This document shows positions 21,929 through 30,063 of a stretch of DNA of 64,000 nucleotides, piece by piece. Every line of letters begins with the position of its first letter. The first letter of the stretch is position 1. Source of the stretch: Winogradskya consettensis (GTDB lineage Bacteria; Actinomycetota; Actinomycetes; Mycobacteriales; Micromonosporaceae); the NCBI RefSeq assembly GCF_018332715.1, contig NZ_BOQP01000067.1, positions 1-64,000 of the forward strand, given 5' to 3'. A program made the translations under genes and the position numbers. The notes beneath the pieces are model-generated. The model was not told the DNA's origin, ran no database searches, and worked only from the letters and a program-made list of their open reading frames with translations.

Positions 21929-22037
21929 CGATGTCTCGCAACTCGGTGCAGGCGTTGCCCGTGACCGGTTCCGGATCAGCCGGCCAAGGCGATGTTGAGC
22001 TTCCCCCGGTAGCTCGCAGGGTTTCCAGCATGGTCTG

Positions 22038-22576
22038 ATGACCGTGGGAGGAGTCCTCGTGGCAGCACCGAAGAAATACCCCGACGAGCTACGCCGGCGT
22101 GCGGTGCGGTTGTATCGGGAGTCGGATCCCAAGCCGGTGATTCGGCGTCTGGCCGAGCGACTCGGGGTGCATCCAGAAGCCCTGTCGAACTGGATCGAGC
22201 AGGATCAGGCCGACCATGGCTTTTTCGTATCGGAACTCGACCCGTCCCGGCGACGGTCATGACATTCGTTGCCGAGTTGCGTGAATGGTTCGGGGTCGAG
22301 CCCATCCTTCGGGTGCTCGGCATCGCGACCTCGACGTTCTACGGCTGGCTGAAACAGGCCGCTGAGCCGTCGCATCGCTGCCGGCAGGACGCGATCCAGG
22401 TCGAGGATATCGGCCGGATCCATGAGCGGTCCGGCCAGATGTATGGGTCGCCGCGGGTTCATGCCACGCTGCGGCGCCAGGGCCACCAGATCAGCCGTAA
22501 ACGCGTCGAGCGGTTGATGCGTGAGCAGGGCGCCCCGCCCCGGCATCCGCGCTGGATCTGCAGCGCGCTGCGGTAG
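22038..22576 (+). mobile_element. IS3-family insertion sequence remnant
   Basis: The first frame (22038-22262) is an OrfA start: KKYPDELRRRAVRLYRESDPK, then an HTH ending in LGVHPEALSNWI. Its Glu/Leu zipper region is missing. The second (22259-22576, overlapping by four bases) is the N-terminal part of OrfB with VEPILRVLGIATSTFYGW and RIHERSGQMYGSPRVHATLRR. It stops at MREQG before the DDE catalytic core. The element is therefore truncated at its 3' side and cannot move. I could not identify matching terminal inverted repeats. Confidence 0.85.
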
Positions 22577-22601
22577 CCGCGCGCTGATCCGCTCACCGTG
22601 G

Positions 22602-24038
22602 TCATCGCCAGTCGAAATGCTCGCGGTGCAGGTTACGGCGAGCGATCCCCGCCGCACGAAGGCTTTGGATGAAGGCGTTGACCATCGGCGCGGGCCCGCA
22701 CAGGAACACCGACACCTGGCGGGGGTCGTCGTCGGCGATGGCGGTCAGGGCGGCGTCCACGCTCAGGTAGCCGCTGGTGGTGCTGTCGTGCAGGTGTAAC
22801 CGCAGGTGGGGAACTCCGGCGGCGAGGGCGGCGATCTCGTCCGCGAACGGTGCCGGGCCGGCGGTGGTGTAGAAGAAGTCGATGCGGGCGTTCAGATGAT
22901 GGGTGTCGTGTGAGCGTAGCCAGCTCAGGAACGGGGTCACGCCGATGCCGCCGGCGATCCAGAGCTGCCGGGCCGTGCCCCTGGTGTGCGCGAAACGGCC
23001 GTGCGGGCCGCCGATCACGGCGGGCATGCCCGGCGCGACGGATTCCTGGATCGCGTGAGTGTCGTCGCCGAGTGCCTTGATACTGAACCGCAGCTCACCG
23101 TCGCTCGGGGCGCCGGAGATGGTGAAGGGGTGCCGACGCCAGCCGTGGCGGCCCTCCAGGAACAGCATCGCGAACTGCCCGGGCACGAAATGCAGAGGCC
23201 GTCCGACCGGTGTCAGCGTCACTTCGGTCAGGCCCTGCGCCACCGGGGTGACGGTGGTGACCTGGTAGTCGTGCAACGGCAGGAAGAACCGGGCGGCGGT
23301 CTCCCGGTAGACGTAGAAGACCAGTCCGGTCCCGCCGACGGCGAGGTAACTCCAGCGCAGCACCGGCGACCCGAACGTGGTGGCATCCAGCAGGCCGTGC
23401 ACGAACCCGGCCGCGAGCAGCAGGCCGGTCAACCGGTGCAACGACCGCCAGCGCTCGTACCCGCCGAGCACCAGCCGGCCGATCGCGGCCGTCCGCCGCG
23501 CCACTGCGGTCGTGCCGAGCCGGTCGACGCGACGCAGGACATCGGGCGGCAGCCAGGACAGCAGAAACCGCCACCGCGGCATGATCGCCCACAGCGCCAA
23601 GGCGGCCAGACCCCAGATCCCGATCTGCGCGAGCAGACCACCCATCCCGGAACCGTGACCATCCGGAGGTGGTCCGGTCTGGCCCACCGGGCCGGACGGG
23701 CGATCACCCTGGGCGAACAGAAGGTGCGGGATGAGCAGCAGCAGGCCGGTGATCGACAGCCGCCGGTGCCAGATCGCGGCCTTGTCAATGCCGTCGAACC
23801 AGGTCTCCACCGCGGGCAGCACCGAGATCAACATGATCGCCACCGCCATCAGCAGCACCGCCTCGGCCCCGGCCAGCTGACCCAGGAACGACCCCCATCC
23901 CACGCCGGCCGGCCGCCATACCAACCACACGACGCCGAACACGCCAGCCAGCACCATTACGCCGGCAGGCCCGACGGTACGGGCCGGCGGCACCAACCGT
24001 GACAACGGCATGAAGGCCGGACGAGTCACCACGCTCAC
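22602..24038 (-). CDS. Ferric-reductase-like transmembrane flavoprotein
   Basis: A 478-residue protein carrying electrons from cytoplasmic NAD(P)H through FAD and haem across the membrane. About six helices fill residues 20-240, with two His pairs suited to b-haem binding (IWHRRLSITGLLLLIPHLL and SLHRLTGLLLAAGFVH). The cytoplasmic C-terminal part is an FNR-type module with RHPFTISGAP for FAD, GGIGVTPFLSW for the nucleotide and FLCGPAPM near the end. The middle has a Gly/Pro-rich loop (about 108-128). It lies 45 bases beyond the kinase gene on the same strand and is probably co-transcribed with it. The acceptor, whether iron, copper or an exported flavoprotein, is not shown. Confidence 0.9.
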   Translation of the reverse strand: MSVVTRPAFMPLSRLVPPARTVGPAGVMVLAGVFGVVWLVWRPAGVGWGSFLGQLAGAEAVLLMAVAIMLISVLPAVETWFDGIDKAAIWHRRLSITGLLLLIPHLLFAQGDRPSGPVGQTGPPPDGHGSGMGGLLAQIGIWGLAALALWAIMPRWRFLLSWLPPDVLRRVDRLGTTAVARRTAAIGRLVLGGYERWRSLHRLTGLLLAAGFVHGLLDATTFGSPVLRWSYLAVGGTGLVFYVYRETAARFFLPLHDYQVTTVTPVAQGLTEVTLTPVGRPLHFVPGQFAMLFLEGRHGWRRHPFTISGAPSDGELRFSIKALGDDTHAIQESVAPGMPAVIGGPHGRFAHTRGTARQLWIAGGIGVTPFLSWLRSHDTHHLNARIDFFYTTAGPAPFADEIAALAAGVPHLRLHLHDSTTSGYLSVDAALTAIADDDPRQVSVFLCGPAPMVNAFIQSLRAAGIARRNLHREHFDWR

Positions 24039-24083
24039 CTTGCCGACGATCCCACCGGCGACCGGCTGCGGTGGCGAAATGCC

Positions 24084-25331
24084 CTACCGGACCAGGTCTT
24101 CCGACGCCGGCGGCAGCCTGATCGTGAAGGCGGCGCCCTGCCCGGGGCTGCCCCAGGCCTCGATCGTGCCGCCGTGCCCGGTGATCACTTCCCGGGCCAA
24201 CGCAAGCCCGAGTCCGAACCGGCGATGATCGTGGTCGCCGGCCCGGGCGAACCGGGCGAACAGGCGTTCGGCGTCGGCCGGGTCGAAACCGGTGCCGTCG
24301 TCGCGGACCACGACGGTGACCATGGCGCGGTCCCGGCCGAGCGTGACACTCACGTGCCCGCCGGTCTCGGTGTGACTCAAAGCGTTGTCGACCAGTGCGG
24401 TCAGCACCCGGCGCAGGGCCGCCTGGCGGCCGAGAACCCTGGTCGGCTCGCCGACTCCGGGGTCCAGTGTCAGGGCCACGTCCTGGTTCCGGGCACGGTC
24501 GGCCTGTTCCGCGATGACCGCCGATGCCACGGCTCGCAGGTCGATCGGGGTCTGGGCGTCGTCGCGGCGGCCGAGCTGGGTGGACAGCAGGAGATCCTCG
24601 ACGACCTCGCCGAGGTGCCGGGTGCCGGTGACGAGGTGATCGACGTCGGCGCTGACCTGCTCGAGGTCGACGTCGGCGCGCAGATCCATCTGCAGCAACT
24701 GTGCCCGGGTGTGCAGCTGGGTCAACGGAGTCCGCAGCTCGTGGCTGGCGTCAGCGACGAACTGCCGCTGCCGGGCCAGGGCTTCGGCGAGGGGGGCGGT
24801 GGCGCGGCGGGCGAGCAGCGCGGCCGACAACACCGCGATGACCAGGCCGACCACTTCGCCGGCCAGCAGCGCGCCGAGGAGCCGTTCGCGTTCGTCGTGC
24901 TGCTCGTGGCGGCTCATGACGACCTGAACAGTCCGGGTTCCCCTCTGCCGGGTCAAGGCCAGGTAACCGCCCTCGCGGCCATCTATGCGGGTCGTCGCGG
25001 TCGGCGCGCCGGCACGGACCCGGTCGATCGCCTCCCGGTCGGGAAGCCCTTCAGGCACATCGTCGCTAGCATCGATCCCACCAGCAGCGTTCCGCACGAA
25101 GATCCACACACCGGGTGGTGGATCGTCCACGTCCTCCGCGGTCGCCGCGGTCTGCCGCAGCAGTGTCGCGGCGGCGGTGTTCTGGCTGTGGATCACCACG
25201 ATCAGGGCCAGTGCACCGAGGACGAGCAGACTCACCGTGATCGCGGCCGCGGTCTGCGCCGCGATGACGCGCCGGGCCCGCGACAGCAGGGCCTGGTCCG
25301 GATCGCTCCTGGCCGTACCGGGCCGGTTCAT
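24084..25331 (-). CDS. Sensor histidine kinase
   Basis: A 415-residue membrane kinase. A helix at about 24-48 and another at about 152-174 enclose an extracytoplasmic sensor of about 100 residues. The HisKA box FVADASHELRTPL carries His197, the N-box is VDNALSH, and the G-boxes are DDGTGFD and RRFGLGLALAREV. The start overlaps the stop of the response regulator (ATGA), so the two are made together. The flanking redox proteins suggest it senses a redox, metal or envelope signal, but the sensor domain itself shows no named fold. Confidence 0.93.
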   Translation of the reverse strand: MNRPGTARSDPDQALLSRARRVIAAQTAAAITVSLLVLGALALIVVIHSQNTAAATLLRQTAATAEDVDDPPPGVWIFVRNAAGGIDASDDVPEGLPDREAIDRVRAGAPTATTRIDGREGGYLALTRQRGTRTVQVVMSRHEQHDERERLLGALLAGEVVGLVIAVLSAALLARRATAPLAEALARQRQFVADASHELRTPLTQLHTRAQLLQMDLRADVDLEQVSADVDHLVTGTRHLGEVVEDLLLSTQLGRRDDAQTPIDLRAVASAVIAEQADRARNQDVALTLDPGVGEPTRVLGRQAALRRVLTALVDNALSHTETGGHVSVTLGRDRAMVTVVVRDDGTGFDPADAERLFARFARAGDHDHRRFGLGLALAREVITGHGGTIEAWGSPGQGAAFTIRLPPASEDLVR

Positions 25332-26005
25332 CCGTGCCCCAGCCGGTAACCCACTCCTCGTACGGTGGCGATGGCGGTTACTCCAAGTTTGCGCCGCAGG
25401 TAGTGCACGTACGTGTCGACCAAGGCGACGCTCGCGGCGTCGGGGAAGACCTGGGTGACGATCTGCTCGCGGGTGAACGCCTGCGCCGGGTGCTGGGCCA
25501 GCAGGCGCAGCAGGTCACTCTCGCGGCCCGACAGGGCCGTGACCGACCCGTCCGGGCCGGTCACCGTCCGGGCGATCAGATCGAAGGTGGCAGCACCGAC
25601 GGCGAGCCGCTCCCCCGCCCCGGTTCGGCCGCGCAAAAGTACCCGGACACGGGCCAGCAGCTCATCGACCTCGAACGGTTTGACCAGGTAGTCCTCGGCC
25701 CCGCTGTCCAGACCGGTCACCCGGTCGGCGACGGTACCGAGGGCGGTCAGCACGAGGACCGGGACGGTGACTCCGGAACGGCGCAGCCGGCCGAGCAGGT
25801 CGAGGCCCTCGATGGCGGGCAGCCCGCGGTCGAGGATCATGGCGTCGTAGCGGCGGGTCAGGGCCAGGTGCAGTCCGGCCTGGCCGTCCGGGGCGAGGTC
25901 GGGCTCGTAGCCGGCGCCGCGGAACAGGCGCAGCAGCAGCGGGCCCAGCTCGCGGTCGTCCTCGACCACCAGCACTCGGGCGGCGGGCAGGGCAGCATCG
26001 GTCAT
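25328..26005 (-). CDS. OmpR-family response regulator
   Basis: A 225-residue regulator. The receiver domain has the acidic pair VEDD, phospho-acceptor Asp59 in ILDRGLP, and Lys109 in YLVKPFE. The winged-helix DNA-binding domain ends in VDTYVHYLRRKLG and TVRGVGYRLG. The ATG at 26005 begins just before the receiver, and the much longer open frame upstream is not protein-like. It is the natural partner of the overlapping kinase and presumably controls the surrounding operon. Confidence 0.95.
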   Translation of the reverse strand: MTDAALPAARVLVVEDDRELGPLLLRLFRGAGYEPDLAPDGQAGLHLALTRRYDAMILDRGLPAIEGLDLLGRLRRSGVTVPVLVLTALGTVADRVTGLDSGAEDYLVKPFEVDELLARVRVLLRGRTGAGERLAVGAATFDLIARTVTGPDGSVTALSGRESDLLRLLAQHPAQAFTREQIVTQVFPDAASVALVDTYVHYLRRKLGVTAIATVRGVGYRLGHG

Positions 26006-26031
26006 GGGGTCACTGTCGCAGGCTCGCATCC

Positions 26032-26499
26032 TCATCCGCCGTGTGCCGCGTCGAGCGCTGCTTGCAGTGACTGCCGGTAGCCGTCGCTGGTCACGGTGGC
26101 TCCGCTGACCCCGTCGATCCGGGCGCTCTGGGCCTGGAGGACCTGCTGCCGCAGCTTCGGCAGGGCGTAGGCGTTGATCTGGTCGTCGTGGCTGTTGCCG
26201 GTCGGGTGCTGCAGCACCCGTACCTGGGTGATCTTCGTCCCGGCGATCGTGGCCTGGATCTGGACCGGCCCCCACCGGGTCTGCGCCACCGTGCCGTTGA
26301 CAGTCGTGGTCCGCACGGCGGGCTTGCGCGACGGGGAGCCGGCCGGCGGGGCCGCGGACGCGTCGGGGACGACCCCGGGTGCGGCGGCGGCCGAGGTGGT
26401 GCCCGGCAGTCCACCGCCGGTGCTGGTGCGGTAGCTGAACAGCAGCACGAGCGCGGCCAGGGTGGACACGATCAGCAGGGTGATCCGGCGCATTCTCAT
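26032..26499 (-). CDS. Membrane-tethered FMN-binding protein
   Basis: A 155-residue protein with one N-terminal helix (about 6-22), a Pro/Ala-rich linker and an exported FMN-binding domain. RIDGVSGATVTSDGYRQSL contains the DxxSGAT motif on which ApbE-type transferases place FMN covalently at Thr, and TGNSHDDQINAYALP is also typical. It should serve as an extracytoplasmic flavin carrier between a membrane reductase and an acceptor. It lies 25 bases after the second reductase and 26 before the regulator, in one operon. ATG 26499 and ATG 26493 are both possible, the second having better spacing to GGGGAG. No ApbE gene lies in the window. Confidence 0.88.
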   Translation of the reverse strand: MRMRRITLLIVSTLAALVLLFSYRTSTGGGLPGTTSAAAAPGVVPDASAAPPAGSPSRKPAVRTTTVNGTVAQTRWGPVQIQATIAGTKITQVRVLQHPTGNSHDDQINAYALPKLRQQVLQAQSARIDGVSGATVTSDGYRQSLQAALDAAHGG

Positions 26500-26524
26500 C
26501 GTCTCCCCGGTCGGTGCGGTGGGT

Positions 26525-27943
26525 TCACCATGCGAACTCCTCGGCATGGATGTGATCAGGGCCGACGCCGGCCTCGCGCAGCGTGGCCCGCACCCCGGCC
26601 ATCCAGGGCGGCGGCCCACAGAGGAACGCGTCGTGCTGGGCCACGTCGGGCACCAGCCACCGCAGCGCGGCCAGGTCGCTGACCTGTGCGAAGCGGTCGG
26701 GCAGCCAGGAGCCGGGCCGGGCCCGGCCGCCGTCGAGGTAGATCACCCGGACCTGGCCGCGGCGGGCTGCCTCGTCGAGCTCGGTGCGAAACACGGCGTC
26801 CTCGGGCCGCCGGACCCGGTAGAGCAGGGTGACCTTCACGCCGGAACCGGCGAACTCGTCGATCAGCGCGCGCATGGTGGTGATCCCGACTCCGGCCGCG
26901 ATCAGCAACACCCTCCGCGCACCGGATCGGCGGTCGGCGGTCAGGGCGCCGTAGGGTCCTTCGACCAGCACCCGGGTGCCCGGTCGCAGCGTTGCGGCGC
27001 GGGAGCTGCCGTCGCCGAGGTCCTTGACGGTGATCCGCAGTAGATCACCGGACGGTGCGGACGACAGCGTGTAGGGGTGTGCGCGGGTCCAGCCCGGCCC
27101 GTCGAGGAAGCGCCAGAGGAAGAACTGGCCGGCGCGGGCGGGGAGCCGGTCCAGGCGGTGCCCGCTCAGATACACCGACACCACACCCGGAGCCTCCGGT
27201 ACGACCGCATGCACCCGGAGCCGGTGATACGCCGACCGGTACAGCGGCAGGCCGACCCGGAACACCACCACCGCGCCCAGCGCTACGGCGTACAGCCCCC
27301 ACCAGTACAGCCGCGCGGGTGTTGAGGCGATGAAGTCAGCACCGGTCCACAACTGATGCGGCAGGGCCAGCCCGACCCCGAGGTACGCGTACAGGTGAAT
27401 GAGGTGCCACGTCTCGTACCGTTGCCGGCGCCGTGCCAGCCGGATCGACAACACCACGACCAGGACGAGCAGTACGGTGCCGGCCGCCGCCAGGAGCATG
27501 CCGGGATATGTGGCGACCAGGTCCCAGATCTCGGCGACGACCCCCATGCCGCCGGCCTGCCCGTAGCCCACGGTGATCAGCACGACGTGGGCGATCATCA
27601 GCCAGAACGAGCAGAAGCCGACGAGGCGGTGACGGCGGGCCAGGGTGTCCTGGCCGTAGCTGCGCTCGACCCACGGGATCCGGGCCATCAGCAGAACCTG
27701 GAGCAGCAGCAGATCGGACGCGACCAGACCGGTCACCCGGCCGATCGAGGTCGCCGCACCACCCGGTGCGGCGAACCCGCGGAGCCCCCCGTTGTGCAAC
27801 CAGAGCGCCACCACGACGACCACGCTGAGCAGTGCCGCCGAGCCGGCCAGCTCGGCCCACCACCGTCGCGGCGCACGCAGCCGGCGGCTCGTCCGGCCCG
27901 CGCCGGTCAGCCGGACCCGTCCTGTCACTCTGGTCACGCTCAC
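26525..27943 (-). CDS. Ferric-reductase-like flavoprotein, second type
   Basis: A 472-residue membrane oxidoreductase, first gene of the operon. About six helices include His residues for haem in ARRHRLVGFCSFWLMIAHVV and ETWHLIHLYAYLGVGLALPH. The C-terminal FNR module has RAHPYTLSSAPS, AAGVGITTMRAL and FLCGPPPWM. It should move electrons from NAD(P)H via FAD and haem to the outer face, where the adjacent FMN-binding protein can receive them. It is not a recent copy of the reductase at 22602, since the two share only family motifs. The divergent region 27944-28103 must contain its promoter. Confidence 0.9.
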   Translation of the reverse strand: MSVTRVTGRVRLTGAGRTSRRLRAPRRWWAELAGSAALLSVVVVVALWLHNGGLRGFAAPGGAATSIGRVTGLVASDLLLLQVLLMARIPWVERSYGQDTLARRHRLVGFCSFWLMIAHVVLITVGYGQAGGMGVVAEIWDLVATYPGMLLAAAGTVLLVLVVVLSIRLARRRQRYETWHLIHLYAYLGVGLALPHQLWTGADFIASTPARLYWWGLYAVALGAVVVFRVGLPLYRSAYHRLRVHAVVPEAPGVVSVYLSGHRLDRLPARAGQFFLWRFLDGPGWTRAHPYTLSSAPSGDLLRITVKDLGDGSSRAATLRPGTRVLVEGPYGALTADRRSGARRVLLIAAGVGITTMRALIDEFAGSGVKVTLLYRVRRPEDAVFRTELDEAARRGQVRVIYLDGGRARPGSWLPDRFAQVSDLAALRWLVPDVAQHDAFLCGPPPWMAGVRATLREAGVGPDHIHAEEFAW

Positions 27944-28103
27944 GGCAGTTCACGGCCCCTTCCTCGTTCGGCTGACCGGTCCAGCGTCTCCGGCGAAAAT
28001 GGGAAGACTCGAAGATTCGGTCCATAGCCTCTGCCCCGGACGCTCGGCCGATCTCGGGTCAGCTGGTTCGCGTCGCCTCCGCTGTCGTCTTGGAAGGACA
28101 TTC

Positions 28104-28646
28104 ATGGGCTCCGTCAACGGACTGCCGGCGCACATCCTGCTGGTGCACGCCATCGTGGTCCTGCTCCCGCTCGCCGCCCTCCTACTCGTGCTGACCGCCG
28201 TCTGGCCGGCCATGCGCCGCCGCCTGGCCGGCCCCAACGCCATACTGTCGGTGCTGGTCGTCGCGCTCGTGCCGGTCACCACCAGCGCCGGGGAATGGCT
28301 GGAACACCGAGTCGCCGAAACAGAGCTGGTGCGCGACCACACCGAGCTCGGCGACACCGCCATCTGGGTCGCCCTGCCGGTAGCCGTACTGGCCCTGCTG
28401 ATCTGGTGGCGGCAGCGGGAAGCCACCGCCTCAGCCGGCACTAATGACACTGCCGGCACCGGTCAGCGGCGCACCTACCTGGCCCCGTTGTCGGTCACCA
28501 TCACCCGGGTCGTCGCCGTCCTCGCGATCGTCGCCGGCACGGCCGCCGTCTACGACACCTACCGCATCGGTGACTCCGGAGCCAAAGCCTCCTGGACCGG
28601 CAACTTCAGCCCCACCGCCGCGCCCGGAGGACCCGACGGCGACTGA
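28104..28646 (+). CDS. Small membrane protein, DUF2231-like
   Basis: A 180-residue protein with about four membrane helices. It opens with MGSVNGLPAHILLVHAIVVLLPLAAL, typical of DUF2231-type actinobacterial membrane proteins. A loop with EWLEHRVAETELVRDHTELG precedes helix three and contains His residues that could bind a metal or haem. The C-terminus is polar and Pro-rich. AAGGA precedes the ATG. It is divergent from the reductase operon and 97 bases ahead of the VIT gene, so it may share transcription with that gene. The function is unknown; an electron-transfer or metal link is inferred from context only. Confidence 0.7.
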   Translation: MGSVNGLPAHILLVHAIVVLLPLAALLLVLTAVWPAMRRRLAGPNAILSVLVVALVPVTTSAGEWLEHRVAETELVRDHTELGDTAIWVALPVAVLALLIWWRQREATASAGTNDTAGTGQRRTYLAPLSVTITRVVAVLAIVAGTAAVYDTYRIGDSGAKASWTGNFSPTAAPGGPDGD

Positions 28647-28743
28647 GTGAACCCGGCCGGCGCCAGGCCGGATTCCTCTGGCGTCAACCGGATGAACGGG
28701 AGCACACTGCGATCATGCAGACCGACCACCCGGCACCGCGACA

Positions 28744-29448
28744 ATGACGCATCCCGGCGAACCACACACCGGCGGGCTGGCCGGCCGGTTGAACTGGCTG
28801 CGGGCCGGAGTGCTGGGCGCCAACGACGGCATCGTGTCCACCGCGGGCCTCGTCGTCGGGGTAGCCGGCGCAACCCTGGCAGCCGGCCCGATCCTGACCG
28901 CCGGGCTCGCCGGTCTCGTCGCCGGTGCCGTATCGATGGCCCTGGGCGAGTACGTCTCGGTCAGCAGCCAGCGCGACACCGAACGCGCCCTGCTCGCCAA
29001 GGAACGCACCGAGCTCGCTGAGTCCCCCGAGCAGGAACTCGACGAGCTGACCGCCCTCTACGAAGCCAAGGGCCTGACCGCAGCGACCGCACGCCTGGTA
29101 GCAGAGGAGCTCACCGCCAAGGACGCCTTCGCCGCCCACGCAGACGCCGAGCTGGGCATCGACCCCGACGCCCTCACCAACCCCTGGCACGCAGCCGGCG
29201 CCTCAGCGATCGCCTTCACCATCGGCTCGCTGCTCCCGCTGATCGCGATCCTGCTCCCACCGCCGCACCTCAGGGTGCCGGTCACCTTCACCGTGGTGAT
29301 CCTCGCCCTCGCCGTGACCGGCGCGGTCAGCGCCCGGCTGGGCTCAGCCGGTATCACCCGTGCCGTCACCCGCCTGGTAGGCGGCGGCGCCCTGGCCATG
29401 GCAGTCACGTTCGGCATCGGACAACTCGTCGGCGCCGCTGTCGGGTAA
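28744..29448 (+). CDS. VIT-family Fe/Mn transporter
   Basis: A 234-residue membrane protein of the VIT1/CCC1 family, which moves Fe2+ or Mn2+ out of the cytoplasm. The first helix pair has the family signature LGANDGIVSTAGLVVGVAGA and MALGEYVSVSSQRDTERALL. The cytoplasmic metal-binding region is rich in Glu (ERTELAESPEQELDELTALYEAKGL). Three more helices follow from about residue 150. Beside two ferric-reductase-like proteins it suggests iron handling. A short piece of this gene is repeated at 21826-21928. Confidence 0.92.
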   Translation: MTHPGEPHTGGLAGRLNWLRAGVLGANDGIVSTAGLVVGVAGATLAAGPILTAGLAGLVAGAVSMALGEYVSVSSQRDTERALLAKERTELAESPEQELDELTALYEAKGLTAATARLVAEELTAKDAFAAHADAELGIDPDALTNPWHAAGASAIAFTIGSLLPLIAILLPPPHLRVPVTFTVVILALAVTGAVSARLGSAGITRAVTRLVGGGALAMAVTFGIGQLVGAAVG

Positions 29449-29779
29449 GTCCCAGGTGCGGGTGTCACTACAAGCCGGTGTTCTGGCTGGCGGGTTCCGG
29501 ACCTGACGAAGAAACCGCTCACACCGCCTTGAGCATCCTAGGAGGCTGGGTCATCGTATATTGCAGCGGTGCTGACAGCCCGCGGTCATCGCAGTGCGAC
29601 GCTGCCGCGAGTGGCCAACGTTCGCGCCGCCGCCAGGCAAATTCCTGCCACCACAGGCCGGCGAGGCGATGGGCTGGGGTGCGCGCCTGCCGGAGATGCT
29701 GTCGCCGGGCCGGGGTGCTCCGGCGTTCGCGGGCTACCTCGTTCTGGCTGCGGTGTTGCCGCATGGCGGCTGCAGCACT
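29449..29779. other. Gap without a supported gene
   Basis: About 330 bases after the transporter gene. I see no gene or clear terminator here. Part of it may be the far 3' end of the decayed kinase gene that lies to its right on the minus strand. Confidence 0.4.
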
Positions 29780-30060
29780 CGGACGCCTGAGCTCGACAAT
29801 GTGGCTTCCCGGCATCGCAGGTGCCGCCCCGGTGTCGGTCGCGGGCGTTGCCGAGGCGAGTGAAACATTCGAAGACCCGTTCCCGGTCGGCTCGGGAATG
29901 CCGGGGTCGTCGTCGGCGATGCTGATGCGCAAGCGGCTCGCCCCGGACCCTGCCCGTCCGGGTGGTGCCGGCGCCGCGCCAGTCGACGCGCGCCGGATCG
30001 GGCTCGTGCCTCTCGGTCACCACGACGGACGCACGCCGGAGGTCAATTCGCCGGCGGTCA
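29780..30060 (-). pseudogene. Histidine-kinase ATPase-domain remnant
   Basis: The minus strand reads DPARVDWRGAGTT, then in a second frame RISIADDDPGIPEP, then in the first again DRERVFECFTRLGNARDR, then DTGAAPAM. This is the order of the N/G1/F/G2 region of a histidine-kinase ATPase (usually DDGPGIPExDRERVFERF ... DTGGTGLGLAI). The frame changes twice and the G2 loop is lost. It abuts the stop of the DUF4132 gene. Kinase and regulator parts upstream are absent. Confidence 0.65.
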
Positions 30061-30063
30061 CCG

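Noticed and set aside
24174-25349. Plus-strand open frame of 391 codons
   Set aside because: It is antisense to the histidine kinase, whose motifs are all in place on the minus strand.
22602-27943. The two ferric-reductase-like genes as a recent tandem duplication
   Set aside because: They share only family motifs; the spacing of His residues, loops and N-termini differ clearly.
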